Source: Bacteroidales bacterium
Lineage (GTDB): Bacteria > Bacteroidota > Bacteroidia > Bacteroidales > ML635J-15
Assembly (NCBI GenBank): GCA_028696755.1
Contig: JAQVGK010000213.1
Span: 1 to 6,313 of the forward strand
Direction of reading: 5' to 3'
DNA: 6,313 nt
Part shown: positions 6,307 to 6,313 of the stretch, piece after piece
Layout: the number at the start of each line of letters is the position of its first letter
Numbering within the stretch: the first letter of the stretch is position 1
Position numbers and translations under genes: made by a program
The notes under the pieces: model-generated
What the model saw: only the letters and a program-made list of their open reading frames with translations
Told to the model about the DNA's origin: nothing
Databases searched by the model: none

Positions 6307-6313
6307 TTACGCC

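Overview
This window is probably from a Bacteroidota chromosome, most likely order Bacteroidales. It is AT-rich, every supported gene is on the minus strand, and the promoter I can see has the Bacteroidota form (TTG, 20-nt spacer, TATATTTG). The protein families fit too: a TPR/membrane/HTH regulator, a small DUF3244-like secreted protein, a lipoprotein transglutaminase with a discoidin-like C-terminus, and fragments of a clostripain (C11) protease and of a Bacteroidales O-antigen ligase/polymerase TPR tail. Species cannot be told from the sequence.

Layout in transcription order (right to left). 6306-4987 encodes a membrane-anchored TPR regulator with a C-terminal HTH; its 5' end is cut off by a stop at 6309-6307. 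4986-4770 is a leader region holding a good promoter (4824-4794). 4769-4389 is a small secreted DUF3244-like gene interrupted by one in-frame TAA (4679-4677). 4259-2097 is a large, intact lipoprotein transglutaminase. 2096-1931 is AT-rich spacer. 1930-1266 is a lipoprotein with a Gly/Ala-rich hydrophobic tail, whose full signal peptide appears only if an A8 tract is read in the -1 frame. 1262-984 is a three-helix membrane protein 3 nt downstream. 910-77 is an in-frame mosaic of a clostripain fragment joined to an O-antigen ligase-type TPR tail. Its stop overlaps by ATGA the start of a secreted protein that runs off the left edge (80-1).

The most interesting structure is a 37-bp imperfect direct repeat (34/37) at 891-927 and 2114-2150. 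The 2114-2150 copy encodes the last residues of the transglutaminase. The 891-927 copy is an orphan sitting at the junction with the clostripain fragment. Between the copies lies a strikingly AT-rich two-gene cassette (lipoprotein plus small membrane protein) whose layout resembles an effector/immunity pair. This looks like a cassette inserted at, or recombined next to, the 3' end of the transglutaminase gene, with that end kept intact.

Read together, the right half suggests a regulator - small secreted protein - surface lipoprotein enzyme locus, and the left half is a rearrangement zone built from pieces of other secreted or envelope genes. Four of the seven coding units carry a lesion (truncation, in-frame stop, homopolymer frameshift, chimera). 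The region is therefore either decaying or variable, or the assembly contains errors; the two cannot be separated from sequence alone.
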